From Alphaproteobacteria bacterium (GTDB taxonomy: Bacteria; Pseudomonadota; Alphaproteobacteria; Paracaedibacterales; CAITNM01): a DNA stretch of 39,011 bases. Location of the stretch: NCBI GenBank assembly GCA_947478955.1, contig CANJXJ010000014.1, positions 1 to 39,011 on the forward strand, read 5' to 3'. The notes beneath the pieces were generated by a model. It was not told where the DNA came from and made no database searches. It saw only the letters and a list, made by a program, of their open reading frames with translations. Positions 16,702 through 26,015 of this stretch are shown here, one piece after another. The position numbers and the translations under genes are program-made. Each line of letters starts with the position of its first letter. Positions within the stretch are counted from its first letter, which is position 1.

Positions 16702-17439
16702 ATGCAACTTGCTGAAGGATCATACCCCCTTGTTGATTTTGATGATGTGAGTTTTTCTTATAAAGGGTCAAAACAAAACATTTTTAAAAATGTTAGCGTT
16801 ATATTTAGATCCCATGAATTTTATTTTTTGACTGGCGATAGTGGGATGGGGAAAACCTCATGCCTTAAATTGATTTATAGTGGGCTATTGCCTACTAGTG
16901 GAAATATTACCGTGCTGGGGATTAATACTAGGGATTTAAATATCTACACACTTCCTGCTTTTCGCCACCAAATTGGTATTGTCCAGCAAGATTGTGAACT
17001 TTTTGAACATTTGAATATTCAAGAAAATGTGGCATTGGCCCTAAAGCTGCAAGGAACAAGCATCAAGAAAGCAAATCTCTATGCTGAAGAATTGCTTGCT
17101 TGGGTTGGGCTTGGTGACTATTTAAAGCGGTTTTCTAAAGAACTATCAGAAGGGCAAAAACAAAGGGCAGCAGTGGCGCGTGCGGTAATTAGAAGGCCTA
17201 AATTATTATTGGCAGATGAACCTACAGGTAATGTTGATGAAGCTCAGTCAAAGCGGTTAATTGATTTGTTTAAGGAATTGGTAAAAATGGGTACTACAGT
17301 TATTATTGCCACCCATAATCGTTTATTGGTTTCATCAAAGGGGTATTGTGAGTATCGGTTGCGTGATGGAAGTCTGCACCAACAAAATCCATTAAAAGGA
17401 ACATCGAGTTTAACAGCACAATTAATGAGGATGGCGTAA
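16702..17439 (+). CDS. ftsE: Cell-division ABC ATPase FtsE
   Basis: ATPase of the FtsEX complex, which sits at the division septum and activates peptidoglycan hydrolases through periplasmic partners. Walker A is GDSGMGKTS (45-53), the ABC signature is LSEGQKQR (148-155, variant of LSGGQ), and Walker B is LLLADEPTGN (168-177), the DEPTGN form typical of FtsE/LolD. Length 245 aa. AGGGAG lies 7-10 bases before the ATG. The stop overlaps the ftsX start by one base (TAATG), so translation is coupled. LolD is the alternative by motifs alone, but the ftsX neighbour decides it. Confidence 0.93.
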   Translation: MQLAEGSYPLVDFDDVSFSYKGSKQNIFKNVSVIFRSHEFYFLTGDSGMGKTSCLKLIYSGLLPTSGNITVLGINTRDLNIYTLPAFRHQIGIVQQDCELFEHLNIQENVALALKLQGTSIKKANLYAEELLAWVGLGDYLKRFSKELSEGQKQRAAVARAVIRRPKLLLADEPTGNVDEAQSKRLIDLFKELVKMGTTVIIATHNRLLVSSKGYCEYRLRDGSLHQQNPLKGTSSLTAQLMRMA

Positions 17440-18323
17440 TGTTTCGTATGCCAACAGATTTACCTCTTTTGTATGATAAAAACCGCCGTACCTTTATGCT
17501 CATATTATCAATTTTAATTGGTCTGCTGTATGTCGCAGCTATAACCTCAAGCGGCGTACGTGGTTTTACTAGAGCTTGGCAATTTACCCCTGAACAAGAA
17601 CACTATATACTGATTCCTTATGGTGGTAATGGAACCCAGCTAAAAGAAGACACAGTCAAAATAGAGAGCTTTTTAAAAAAATCTGAGCTGGTAAAGGGGT
17701 TTCGAAAAATTGATGAAGAATCTTTTCAGCGGATGTTTAATCCTCAGTCAGCGAATAGTAAATCTTGGATTGAATCTATTCCTTTTCCTATTTTTATCGA
17801 ATTAAATTTAAAATCTTCTTTGCAAGCCAACATTGAACTGATTGAAAAGCAAGTGAAAGCCATCGTGCCAGATGCTCAAGTTTATACACAGCCACGCTAT
17901 TCAACTGAATTTGTTTCGTCATTTCAAATGCTCAATTACATTTTAGACAGCGTCATTGTCTGTTTAATTACATCGTTCTTAGCTGTTATGGTGCTGATGA
18001 CACGGGCCCTTTTTGCGCAGCAAGAAAGAAACATTGAAAGGCTCTCTTTATTAGGTGCTACGCCTTCTTATATTAAAAAATTGTATTGCTGGTTTATGGC
18101 AAGGTGTATTGCTTTAGGCTCAATATATGGATTTATGGGGGCATGCATAGCTTGTTGGAGCGTTTATATAGCGACTGAGCATGTTTCATTTTTACCTTAT
18201 GGTTTTATGGCTCCATCATTATTGCTATATTTAGTGATCCCCTATTCCTGTTTGGTGGTTGGGGTTAGCATTACCTATATTTTGATCACAAATTTGTTAA
18301 AAAAATTATGGTCATGCGCTTAA
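17439..18323 (+). CDS. ftsX: Cell-division permease FtsX
   Basis: Membrane partner of FtsE, of the FtsX/MacB permease family. A cytoplasmic N-terminus (about 1-20) is followed by a first membrane helix (about 22-42), a periplasmic domain (about 45-165) that would contact a hydrolase activator, then three hydrophobic helices near 172-195, 225-250 and 262-288. This is the expected four-helix layout. Sequence is divergent, and identification rests on this topology plus the overlap with ftsE. The 3' end overlaps the next gene by 16 bases. Confidence 0.88.
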   Translation: MFRMPTDLPLLYDKNRRTFMLILSILIGLLYVAAITSSGVRGFTRAWQFTPEQEHYILIPYGGNGTQLKEDTVKIESFLKKSELVKGFRKIDEESFQRMFNPQSANSKSWIESIPFPIFIELNLKSSLQANIELIEKQVKAIVPDAQVYTQPRYSTEFVSSFQMLNYILDSVIVCLITSFLAVMVLMTRALFAQQERNIERLSLLGATPSYIKKLYCWFMARCIALGSIYGFMGACIACWSVYIATEHVSFLPYGFMAPSLLLYLVIPYSCLVVGVSITYILITNLLKKLWSCA

Positions 18324-18880
18324 AATCTCTTGTGCTTCTATTAGCATTTGGTGGTTGGGTCTATGGCCTAGTTAATTTTTATATAGCTACTCAACAATTT
18401 ACAAACACTAAAAACTCTGTAGATGGGATTGTTATTTTAACCGGCGGAAAAGATAGAATTCAAACGGGAATGTCTCTTTTTGATGAATTACGAGCAAAGC
18501 GTATTTTAATTTCAGGAGTTGATAGGGCAGTGAGGCCTTCTGTCATAAAGCAAAAGCAGCTTAAGGGGTATGACCAGATTCATCAATTTACAGACATCGG
18601 CTATGGGGCGGTAAATACTTTTTCTAATGCTTTGGAATCAGCGGTTTGGGTTCGTAACCATCAGTTTCAAGTAATTGGGCTAGTAACCGGTCGTTTTCAC
18701 ATCCCAAGAAGTCTTTGGCTTTTTAAAAAGGCCATGCCCGAGACAACAATCTTTCCCATTGTGGTTGATGTGGATGATTCAAATTTTGTGCATTTGTTGC
18801 GTGAATATCACAAGTACTACTTGACCAAACTTGTTAGCACATTTTTATTTGATACTGATAGGGAGACTATTCTGCTTTAA
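18308..18880 (+). CDS. DUF218 (YdcF/SanA/ElyC) family membrane protein
   Basis: One N-terminal membrane helix (about 5-25) followed by a DUF218 domain: DGIVILTGGKDRIQTG (39-54), the strand KRILISGVD, a conserved NTFSNALESA stretch, and GLVTGRFHIPRSLWLF. Family members (SanA, ElyC) are linked to envelope and peptidoglycan integrity, with unclear biochemistry. An ftsE-ftsX-DUF218 order is common in alphaproteobacteria, where plsC often follows; plsC is absent here. Start ATG 18308 overlaps ftsX; an in-frame ATG at 18314 is the alternative. Length 190 aa. Confidence 0.85.
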   Translation: MVMRLKSLVLLLAFGGWVYGLVNFYIATQQFTNTKNSVDGIVILTGGKDRIQTGMSLFDELRAKRILISGVDRAVRPSVIKQKQLKGYDQIHQFTDIGYGAVNTFSNALESAVWVRNHQFQVIGLVTGRFHIPRSLWLFKKAMPETTIFPIVVDVDDSNFVHLLREYHKYYLTKLVSTFLFDTDRETILL

Positions 18881-18970
18881 CTGCTGATTTAGCATTGAGG
18901 CATTTTAACATTATTTAAGGCCAAAAAAAATAGAAAAAAGATTAATATTTAATAAAATTTTATATATACA

Positions 18971-18998
18971 TTGGCGTATTCAATTGTTAAGCTATATG
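18971..18998 (+). promoter_or_regulatory. Possible promoter of the secretin lipoprotein gene
   Basis: TTGGCG (18971-18976) and TATATG (18993-18998) with 16-base spacing, each matching four of six consensus bases, 28 bases before the ATG at 19026. This gap of 145 bases is otherwise AT-rich with no gene. Confidence 0.3.
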
Positions 18999-19025
18999 CA
19001 GAATTGGTAATGTAAGTCTGCATAA

Positions 19026-21023
19026 ATGAGATATTCAATCTATACTCTTTCTACGGTTCTCCTTCTAAGCGCTTGCGTAAACAACGCAGAAAAAATGCAA
19101 ACCACTGATCAGGCACACACTACTACTAAGGTAAATGATCATGGCGATATTAAAAAAGTGAGTGCCCAGGAAGCATCAGCGGTATCTGCTAAAGAAGTCA
19201 AAGCAATTTTAGAAAAAAATACGATTGCTTCTGAGGTTAAAGAAGGTATCTATGCAATGCAGCGTGGGGATCATAAAGACGCTTCCAAATTATTTAACTC
19301 AGCATTGCTTGATAATCCATCGGATTCAAACATTCATTTTTTGAATGGCCTGAACTATCTGCATCTAGTAGCAGCCGGCGATTCATCTGCCCGAGAGTTA
19401 GCATTGGTTGGATTCCGTTATGCAATTGTTTATGATCCATCAAATGTTTTAGCTCATAAGCGATTAGGCTATATGCATTATCAAGCAAAAGAATATGACA
19501 AGGCGCAAAATTGCTTTGCTGAGGTGCTTCTATTGCAGCAACCAGATGTGAAAATGCTATATGCTTTAGCTGCCGCTTCCTATTTCAATCGTGATTTAAA
19601 GACGGCCTATGCATCAATTACAAAAGCTGTAAACATGGCACCCAATAATCCCCATGTTTTAAAAGCCGCAGCCATGATTGCTGCTGCAATGAACCAGCCA
19701 TTGGAAGTGCAAAATTTTCGTAAACAGTATTTGAATGTTAAAAAAACTGGCGATAGCCATCTTGATAGAAGATTGCATCAATGGATGGGGGTGCATAATA
19801 ACCCTAATCTTATATTAACAGCAGCTGATGCGGGTGCAGGCGATGCCCCTCCACCCCCAGATGCAGGTGCAGATGCTCCTCCGGCAGATTTACCCCCCCC
19901 AGATGCAGGAGCTCCCCCACCGGACCCCGGTGCTCCTCCTTCAGATGGTTTAGCAGGAGTAGGAGGTGGAACAGCAGCAACACCTATGGCTAAGAAGCTT
20001 GGAGCATATGATCCAAAGAACCCTGATACTTTTGTTATTGATTGCGCAATTATGAAAGTAAGTGAGACGGGCAATACAAGCAAGGGTAATAACATTTTAA
20101 ATACAATTAATGTTGTTTTTAATCCTGGAACCTATACAAGCACTAGATCATGGAAAAATTCTGGTATAAAAAATGGTGGTTCAGATACAAGAGGCTTTAC
20201 TCAAAGTTTTGGATTAGCTCAGGCTGGCACTTATTCTTTGAATATTTTTAACGTAACAGATAACAGGGTCGAGGTTGTTGCAAGGCCGACGTTATTAGCA
20301 GCTATTGGTAAAATTTCTGAATTTTTTGCAGGTACAGATTTAATAGCAAATGTGGCATCTCAAGCGAGTGGAAATAGTATTGAACGATTACCGGTGGGGT
20401 ACCGGGTAACAGTAACTCCTGTTGGTTCACGCAAAGATAAAGATGGTGTCTTGAAAATTCAATTTGATGTGCGGTTGGAAGGCAACACTATTGGTAATCT
20501 TGAACCAATTGCTGGCTCAGCTTCAGTTACCCCAACAAATTATAGCAGAATCAACCATAGTTCTGTTAGTACAACGGTGGAACTCGCTTTTGGTGAAACT
20601 GTTATTTTGGCTGGTATTTATGACCGAGAAGATAACGCATCAAAAGATAAAACTCCCGGACTTGGAGATATCCCTGGAATTGGTCTATTCTTTTCGAAAG
20701 AAACCACTGAAAGTGTGCGCAAATCAGTTGTATACATGATGACCTTGCGCCCAACCGAGAAAATGCAAGAAGATGCAAATATGCTAAACGATGGCAAAAG
20801 GCTCAGCCCTGAAATTCGTGAGCTTCAAATGAAAAATATTAGTTGGTTTAGCACAGTTCCAAACTCAGCACTTATTATGAAGGGGCTTTCAAAAATTTAT
20901 CGTGAATTTAGAACTGGCGATATGCCAACGATTAATTGGTCTATTGAGGATTTAGCTGATAAAAAGGTTGAAGGTAGTGCCAATAATGAAATTGGTGAAG
21001 TAGTGAAAATGATGGATTCATAA
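19026..21023 (+). CDS. Lipoprotein with TPR repeats fused to a secretin domain
   Basis: Residues 1-17 form a lipoprotein signal with lipobox LLSAC (Cys17). About 70-235 is a TPR array (for example YAMQRGDHKDASKLFNSAL and GYMHYQAKEYDKAQNCFAEV). About 265-310 is a low-complexity Pro/Ala/Asp/Gly linker. About 335-578 is a secretin (type II/III secretion) domain: VIDCAIMKVSE, VVARPTLLA (417-425), GYRVTVTPVG, and the secretin signature LGDIPGIGLFFS (546-557). Secretins form multimeric outer-membrane channels for type II secretion, type IV pili and Tad pili. Classic N0-N3 domains are missing; the TPR part may replace them or act as a built-in pilotin. No other secretion or pilus gene is nearby, so the machine it serves is unknown. 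It is flanked by DUF218 and thrS, and a hairpin terminator follows. Confidence 0.85.
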   Translation: MRYSIYTLSTVLLLSACVNNAEKMQTTDQAHTTTKVNDHGDIKKVSAQEASAVSAKEVKAILEKNTIASEVKEGIYAMQRGDHKDASKLFNSALLDNPSDSNIHFLNGLNYLHLVAAGDSSARELALVGFRYAIVYDPSNVLAHKRLGYMHYQAKEYDKAQNCFAEVLLLQQPDVKMLYALAAASYFNRDLKTAYASITKAVNMAPNNPHVLKAAAMIAAAMNQPLEVQNFRKQYLNVKKTGDSHLDRRLHQWMGVHNNPNLILTAADAGAGDAPPPPDAGADAPPADLPPPDAGAPPPDPGAPPSDGLAGVGGGTAATPMAKKLGAYDPKNPDTFVIDCAIMKVSETGNTSKGNNILNTINVVFNPGTYTSTRSWKNSGIKNGGSDTRGFTQSFGLAQAGTYSLNIFNVTDNRVEVVARPTLLAAIGKISEFFAGTDLIANVASQASGNSIERLPVGYRVTVTPVGSRKDKDGVLKIQFDVRLEGNTIGNLEPIAGSASVTPTNYSRINHSSVSTTVELAFGETVILAGIYDREDNASKDKTPGLGDIPGIGLFFSKETTESVRKSVVYMMTLRPTEKMQEDANMLNDGKRLSPEIRELQMKNISWFSTVPNSALIMKGLSKIYREFRTGDMPTINWSIEDLADKKVEGSANNEIGEVVKMMDS

Positions 21024-21055
21024 GCTTTTTCAAATAGTGATTTCGTGGTACAAAT

Positions 21056-21082
21056 GAGCTAGTTATCTAGCTCTTTTGTTTT
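21056..21082 (+). terminator. Intrinsic terminator or leader hairpin directly before the thrS ATG
   Basis: GAGCTAG (21056-21062), loop TTAT, CTAGCTC (21067-21073), then TTTTGTTTT up to 21082. A perfect 7-bp stem followed by a U tract is the form of a rho-independent terminator for the secretin gene. The tract runs into the thrS ATG at 21083, so it may also work in thrS control. Confidence 0.7.
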
Positions 21083-22999
21083 ATGGTTACTTTGCGTTTA
21101 AAAGACGGTTCTGAAAAAATATTTGATAAATTACTAACGGGTGATGAGGTTGCCTTTTCAATTTCTCCCAAGCTTGCCCGGGAAGCTGTCGCCATAAGGG
21201 TTAATGGGGATTTAAAAGATTTAAATCAAACCGTTCCTGATGCTGCCCAAATTGAAATCATTACTAAAGGCACTGACCAAGGCCTTGAAGTTATTCGGCA
21301 TGATGCTGCACATTTGTTTGCTCAGGCTATAAAAGAACTCTACCCAGACACACAAATTACCATAGGGCCTGCTATTGAAAATGGTTTTTATTACGATATT
21401 TATCCTAAAACCCCACTTTCCTTAGATGATTTACCAGCTATAGAAAAGCGCATGCATGAACTGGTGGATCAAGACATTGCAATTGTTCGTGAAGAATGGA
21501 ATCGTGATGACGCAATTCCTTTTTTTAAAAACATGGGGGAAAATTTTAAAGCTGAAATTATTGAAGGAATACCCCAAGGTCAGGCGATTAGCTTGTACCG
21601 TCAAGGCGAGTTTATTGACCTATGCCGTGGTCCGCATTTACCAACAACTAAAAGGGTAGGTCACGCGTTTAAGTTAATGAAGCTGGCCGGGGCTTACTGG
21701 AGAGGTGACCACCGTAATGTTATGCTACAACGTATCTATGGAACGGCTTGGGCTACCCAAACGCAGCTGGATGATTACCTCCATATATTAGAAGAAGCTG
21801 AAAAACGCGACCACCGGAAGCTAGGCGCCGAGCTTGGGCTGTTTCACATGCAAGAAGAAGCGGTTGGTTCGGTGTTCTGGCACCCAAAAGGGTGGACGAT
21901 TTATCGTACATTAGAAAATTTTGTCCGTAAGCGTATGGAAAAAGCTGGATATGTAGAAGTTCGCACCCCGCAATTGGTTGATCTTTCCTTGTGGGAAGCT
22001 TCTGGTCACTGGGAAAAATTTGGCGACAGCATGTTTACAGTCGAAAACGATGAAGACAAAGTGCTAGCCATTAAGCCAATGAACTGTCCATGCCATGTGC
22101 AAATTTTTAAACAAGGGCTTAAAAGTTATCGTGATTTACCACTGCGTATGGCAGAATTTGGCTCGTGTCATCGCAATGAGTCAAGTGGATCGCTGCATGG
22201 CATTATGCGTGTGCGCAGTTTTGTGCAAGATGATGCCCATATTTTTTGCACGCCCGATCAAATTATTTCAGAAACTAAAAGCTTCTGTGATTTGCTAAAG
22301 GGCATATATCAAGACTTGGGATTTGAAAGTTTTAAGGTTAAATTTTCTGATCGTCCTGAAAAACGCGCGGGAACAGACGAACTTTGGGATAAGGCGGAGG
22401 CAGCTTTGAAAGAAGCAACCCAAGCTGCTGGAATTGAATATAGTTTAAATCCAGGTGAAGGCGCTTTTTACGGCCCTAAACTAGAATTTGTTTTAAAAGA
22501 CTGCATTGGCCGTGAATGGCAATGTGGAACGCTTCAGGTTGACTATTGTATACCGGAACGACTAGACGCAACCTATATTGGGGAAGATGGTCAAAAGCAC
22601 CGTCCCGTAATGATTCACCGAGCAATTCTTGGTTCTATGGAACGCTTTATTGGGGTTTTAATTGAACACTACGCTGGAAAATTCCCCCTATGGCTAGCAC
22701 CGGTTCAAGTTGTTGTTGCAAGTGTTACAACTGATGCCAATGAATACGCGATAAGTGTTTGTGAACAGTTAAAGGCGCAAGGTTTAAGAGCTGAGATTGA
22801 TATACGCAACGAAAAAATTCCTTATAAGGTGCGTGAGCATTCTTTGCAGAAAGTTCCTTACATTTATGTGGTTGGCAAACGGGAAGCAGAAGAAAAAACT
22901 GTGGCAATACGCAAACTAGGGGGAGAGCAGCAAAATGTGATGCCCCTAGATCAAGCAATAAAGGATTTATTACAAGAAGCTAGCTCTATAGATAGTTGA
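21083..22999 (+). CDS. thrS: Threonyl-tRNA synthetase
   Basis: Class II synthetase for tRNA-Thr (one such tRNA is at 7086). A TGS domain covers about 1-61. The editing domain has HxxxH (His73, His77) and CRGPHLP (Cys181, His185). The catalytic core carries the zinc cysteine in MNCPCH (Cys335), motif 2 [11 protein letters not shown], and motif 3 ending in [11 protein letters not shown]. The C-terminal anticodon-binding domain completes the 638 aa (E. coli 642). The N-terminus [10 protein letters not shown] aligns with the family start, so the ATG is right although no ribosome site precedes it: the nine bases before it are TTTTGTTTT behind a hairpin. Confidence 0.97.
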   Translation: MVTLRLKDGSEKIFDKLLTGDEVAFSISPKLAREAVAIRVNGDLKDLNQTVPDAAQIEIITKGTDQGLEVIRHDAAHLFAQAIKELYPDTQITIGPAIENGFYYDIYPKTPLSLDDLPAIEKRMHELVDQDIAIVREEWNRDDAIPFFKNMGENFKAEIIEGIPQGQAISLYRQGEFIDLCRGPHLPTTKRVGHAFKLMKLAGAYWRGDHRNVMLQRIYGTAWATQTQLDDYLHILEEAEKRDHRKLGAELGLFHMQEEAVGSVFWHPKGWTIYRTLENFVRKRMEKAGYVEVRTPQLVDLSLWEASGHWEKFGDSMFTVENDEDKVLAIKPMNCPCHVQIFKQGLKSYRDLPLRMAEFGSCHRNESSGSLHGIMRVRSFVQDDAHIFCTPDQIISETKSFCDLLKGIYQDLGFESFKVKFSDRPEKRAGTDELWDKAEAALKEATQAAGIEYSLNPGEGAFYGPKLEFVLKDCIGREWQCGTLQVDYCIPERLDATYIGEDGQKHRPVMIHRAILGSMERFIGVLIEHYAGKFPLWLAPVQVVVASVTTDANEYAISVCEQLKAQGLRAEIDIRNEKIPYKVREHSLQKVPYIYVVGKREAEEKTVAIRKLGGEQQNVMPLDQAIKDLLQEASSIDS

Positions 23000-23040
23000 A
23001 GGCTGCTTAGTTTATATTTAAATAAAAATTCCAAAACATA

Positions 23041-23071
23041 AAACCTCACAGGATTTGAACTGTGGGGTTTT
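23041..23071. terminator. Bidirectional terminator between thrS and the DASS carrier
   Basis: AAACCTCACAG (23041-23051) pairs with CTGTGGGGTTT (23060-23070), one T-G wobble, across an 8-base loop. A-rich sequence lies on the left and T-rich on the right, so it can terminate both converging genes. Confidence 0.75.
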
Positions 23072-23091
23072 ATAACATTTTATTATGTAGC

Positions 23092-24513
23092 TTACATCAA
23101 TCCTAAAAAGCGCCACCAAAGTGATCCTATACCCAGCCATATGGCTATGTTTAGAAAACTTATTATGAATCCATATAACCACCATTCACTTACTTGAACG
23201 TAGCCCATGCCAAAGTATATTGGCGCAGAACCTGTTGAATAGTGAGTCATGCTGGAAAATAGTGAACTAAAGAATCCTAATAAAAGGGCTGAAACTACAG
23301 GGGGGGCACCAGCGGCCAGTGCAACGGCCAAAAAAGCCCCATACATGGCGCCTACATGTGCTGTGTTACTAGCAAAGAAGTAGTGACTATAAAAATAGAC
23401 AACGGCTAAACCATACAAAGCGGTAATTGAGTGAGAGCCTTGAAAGACGTTCCCCATTGATTGGCTGAACCACGTAACAAGCCCAAATTTTTCAAGATAG
23501 TCAGACATCATGATCAAAATGGATAACCAAATAATTGTGCTCCAAGCTTCGTGTTCTTGTAAAATATCCTTCCAGGTTAAGATCCCAGTTAATAAAAGTA
23601 CGCAAACACCAAATAATCCAGCGGTTGCTGGAGGGATTTTATACTGTTCCCCAATAACCCATACTGTAATCATAATTATGAATACCCCCGTCATGGTCCA
23701 TTCTTGCAAGGTCATTGGCCCCATATCACGTAGGCTTTTTTTAGCAATACTAACGGCTTGTGGTAACACCTTAAGCTGCGGCGGGTAGATAATGTACAAA
23801 ACTAATGGCACCAAAATAATACTACATAATCCGGGGACTAAAGCGGCTATAAACCAATCTGTCCATGTGAAATATACCCCTTGTTTTTCAGCTATACCCT
23901 GGACCATCTGATTAGCAGCCATTGCTGTTAAAAACATGGAGCTAACAATTAAGTTTCCTTGAAATGCTACTAGGGTTAAAAAACTGCCAAGCTTGCGGGC
24001 GGTTCCATCATCTGGACGGCTGCCTAAAGTTTCTGCGATCGATTTTACGATAGGGTAAATAATTCCTCCAGCTCTTGCGGAATTACTAGGGATAGCTGGT
24101 CCAATGATAAGTTCGGTTAGGGTAATACCATACCCAAGCCCCAAGGTATATTTGCCCAGAAGTGCAACGAAACTATAGGCAATCCGGTGACCAAGTTTTG
24201 TTTTAATAAAACCACGAGCGATAAAAAAAACAAAAACCACAAGCCATACAACAGAAGCTGAAAATCCTTTAAAGGCGTCTTCAGTTAAGCTTAGGGTATT
24301 TGTTAGGGCGCAAGCTAACATGCCCATTAAGGCTACTGCTGGCATGGGCAAAGGCTTCAACACAATGCCGCTAATGGTGCCAACAAAAATAGCAAAAAGC
24401 TGCCATCCTTTGGGGTCAACAGTTTCCGGTTTTGGAAGTAGATAAATTGCAATACTAATGCAAACAGGAACAAGAAGTTTCCAAATGTTATAGGGAAGTT
24501 TATTGTTGGCCAT
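23092..24513 (-). CDS. DASS-family dicarboxylate transporter (2-oxoglutarate/malate translocator type)
   Basis: An inner-membrane carrier of the divalent anion:Na+ symporter family with about 12-14 hydrophobic segments. Both SN-S/T substrate/sodium hairpin motifs are present: GPAIPSNSARAGGIIYP and FFASNTAHVGAMYGAF, each in one of the two inverted halves. Overall the sequence resembles the plastid DiT1 and chlamydial oxoglutarate/malate translocators, so uptake or exchange of a C4/C5 dicarboxylate is likely. I prefer the ATG at 24513 (MANNKLPYN, GAGAT upstream) over the ATG at 24537. It converges with thrS and diverges from fumarylacetoacetase, whose product fumarate is a dicarboxylate; a functional link is only inference. 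Confidence 0.88.
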   Translation of the reverse strand: MANNKLPYNIWKLLVPVCISIAIYLLPKPETVDPKGWQLFAIFVGTISGIVLKPLPMPAVALMGMLACALTNTLSLTEDAFKGFSASVVWLVVFVFFIARGFIKTKLGHRIAYSFVALLGKYTLGLGYGITLTELIIGPAIPSNSARAGGIIYPIVKSIAETLGSRPDDGTARKLGSFLTLVAFQGNLIVSSMFLTAMAANQMVQGIAEKQGVYFTWTDWFIAALVPGLCSIILVPLVLYIIYPPQLKVLPQAVSIAKKSLRDMGPMTLQEWTMTGVFIIMITVWVIGEQYKIPPATAGLFGVCVLLLTGILTWKDILQEHEAWSTIIWLSILIMMSDYLEKFGLVTWFSQSMGNVFQGSHSITALYGLAVVYFYSHYFFASNTAHVGAMYGAFLAVALAAGAPPVVSALLLGFFSSLFSSMTHYSTGSAPIYFGMGYVQVSEWWLYGFIISFLNIAIWLGIGSLWWRFLGLM

Positions 24514-24695
24514 AATCTCAAAGCGACAAAGCATCACGTGCTTTAAGGTAGCGTAAGATGGTTAAAGCTTAAAGGGGAAAGATAAAATTTTAGCAATTTT
24601 TGAAAAAGATTAGAACAAACTCTCGAAATAATCGTGCAAGTATTTTCAGTGTAATTGTATTATTAAGCATGTGTCCATTAAACGCATAAACTCAA

Positions 24696-24724
24696 TTGGT
24701 TAGTTTACCAAAATTCGCTATTAG
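24696..24724 (+). promoter_or_regulatory. Possible promoter of fahA
   Basis: TTGGTT (24696-24701), 17 bases, TATTAG (24719-24724), ahead of the ATG at 24761. Both boxes are partial matches. The remaining divergent gap (24514-24695) is AT-rich and shows no gene. Confidence 0.3.
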
Positions 24725-24760
24725 GGTAGTGTGTGCTTAATATTTTTAAAGCTATATCTT

Positions 24761-26008
24761 ATGAAAAAGTCTTTTGTTGCTGTTCCTACTGGCCACCCAT
24801 TTCCTTTATATAACCTTCCCTATGGAGTATTTGATCATCAGGGAAAAAGATCTATTGGGGTAGCTATTGGTGATTACGTACTTAACCTAACATTGATAGA
24901 GGAAAAGGGATTATTACAGATACCTGCCCTGGTTGGGAAAAAGGTGTTTAACCAACAATCTCTTAATACATTTTTGAGATGTGGAAAAGCATGCTGGCAT
25001 GCGGTGCGCCAATTTTTAATTCATTTGCTAGAAGAAAATACACCTGATTTGCGTGATAATATGGCCCTACGATCAGAGGTTCTTATTCCTCAAAATCAAG
25101 TGCTTATGCAAATGCCGGTACAAGTTGGTGGCTATACGGATTTCTATTCATCTATTGAACATGCCACTAATATTGGGAAGCTATTTCGTGATCCAACGAA
25201 CCCATTGCTGCCTAACTGGCGTCATATCCCCGTAGGCTATGATGGGCGCGCTAGCGCCATAGTCGTGAGTGGCACAAAAATTAAACGTCCTAAAGGACAG
25301 TTGAAAATTGGTGAGGAAGCACCTATTTGCGCTCCTACTCGTAAGTTTGATACGGAAATTGAGCTGGGATTTATTATGGGAACTGGCAATGATTTAGGTT
25401 CACCAATCTCTATCAACGATGCACATGATCACGTATTTGGAGCTGTGATGCTGTTAGACTGGAGCGCTCGTGATATTCAACAGTGGGAATATGTTCCCTT
25501 AGGGCCATTTTTGGGTAAAAATTTTGGTACAACGATTTCACCTTGGGTGGTGACGTTAGAAGCATTGCAGCCTTTTAGTGTTCAAGGGCCTGTTCAAGAC
25601 CCTCAACCTTTGCCGTATTTACAAAAGCAAAATATCAATTTTGATATTGATCTGCATTTGGAAATTAAAACGCCAAAGATGGATGCTTATCAGGAAATTG
25701 CCCATACAAACTACAAGTACATGTATTGGGATATTGCTCAACAAGTTGCTCACCATACGGTGAATGGGTGTAACCTTGAGTCTGGCGATATTTTAGGCAC
25801 GGGCACAATTAGCGGTCCAACCCCTGATAGCTATGGAAGCCTTATAGAATTAACGTGGAATGGAGCAAACCCGATTCACTTAAATTCTGGTGAAGAGCGT
25901 ACCTATTTGAACGATAATGATTCCATGCGCGTCATTGCTTGGACAAAGAAAGATAATTTATGCATAGGGTTTGGCAATGCAGAAGCTACAGTACTTGCTG
26001 CAAAATAA
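24761..26008 (+). CDS. fahA: Fumarylacetoacetase
   Basis: Last enzyme of tyrosine degradation: fumarylacetoacetate to fumarate plus acetoacetate. The match to animal FAH is strong: start FVAVPTGHPFPLYNLPYGVF, active-site segment DFYSSIEHATNIGKLFRDP (Asp127 metal ligand, His134 base), PNWRHIPVGYDGRAS, the acidic metal ligands in DTEIELG, and LLDWSARDIQQWEY. Length 415 aa against 419 in human. I chose ATG 24761 because the family N-terminus begins there; an in-frame GTG at 24731 would add ten residues. No hmgA, hpd or maiA is in the window, so the rest of the pathway is unplaced. The gene ends TAATAA and is followed by a long hairpin. Confidence 0.95.
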   Translation: MKKSFVAVPTGHPFPLYNLPYGVFDHQGKRSIGVAIGDYVLNLTLIEEKGLLQIPALVGKKVFNQQSLNTFLRCGKACWHAVRQFLIHLLEENTPDLRDNMALRSEVLIPQNQVLMQMPVQVGGYTDFYSSIEHATNIGKLFRDPTNPLLPNWRHIPVGYDGRASAIVVSGTKIKRPKGQLKIGEEAPICAPTRKFDTEIELGFIMGTGNDLGSPISINDAHDHVFGAVMLLDWSARDIQQWEYVPLGPFLGKNFGTTISPWVVTLEALQPFSVQGPVQDPQPLPYLQKQNINFDIDLHLEIKTPKMDAYQEIAHTNYKYMYWDIAQQVAHHTVNGCNLESGDILGTGTISGPTPDSYGSLIELTWNGANPIHLNSGEERTYLNDNDSMRVIAWTKKDNLCIGFGNAEATVLAAK

Positions 26009-26015
26009 TAAAGGA

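Noticed and set aside
19778-20095. Minus-strand ORF rich in Gly/Ala/Ser/Pro
   Set aside because: It is the antisense of the Pro/Ala/Asp linker of the secretin lipoprotein; its composition follows from the GC-rich repeats on the plus strand.
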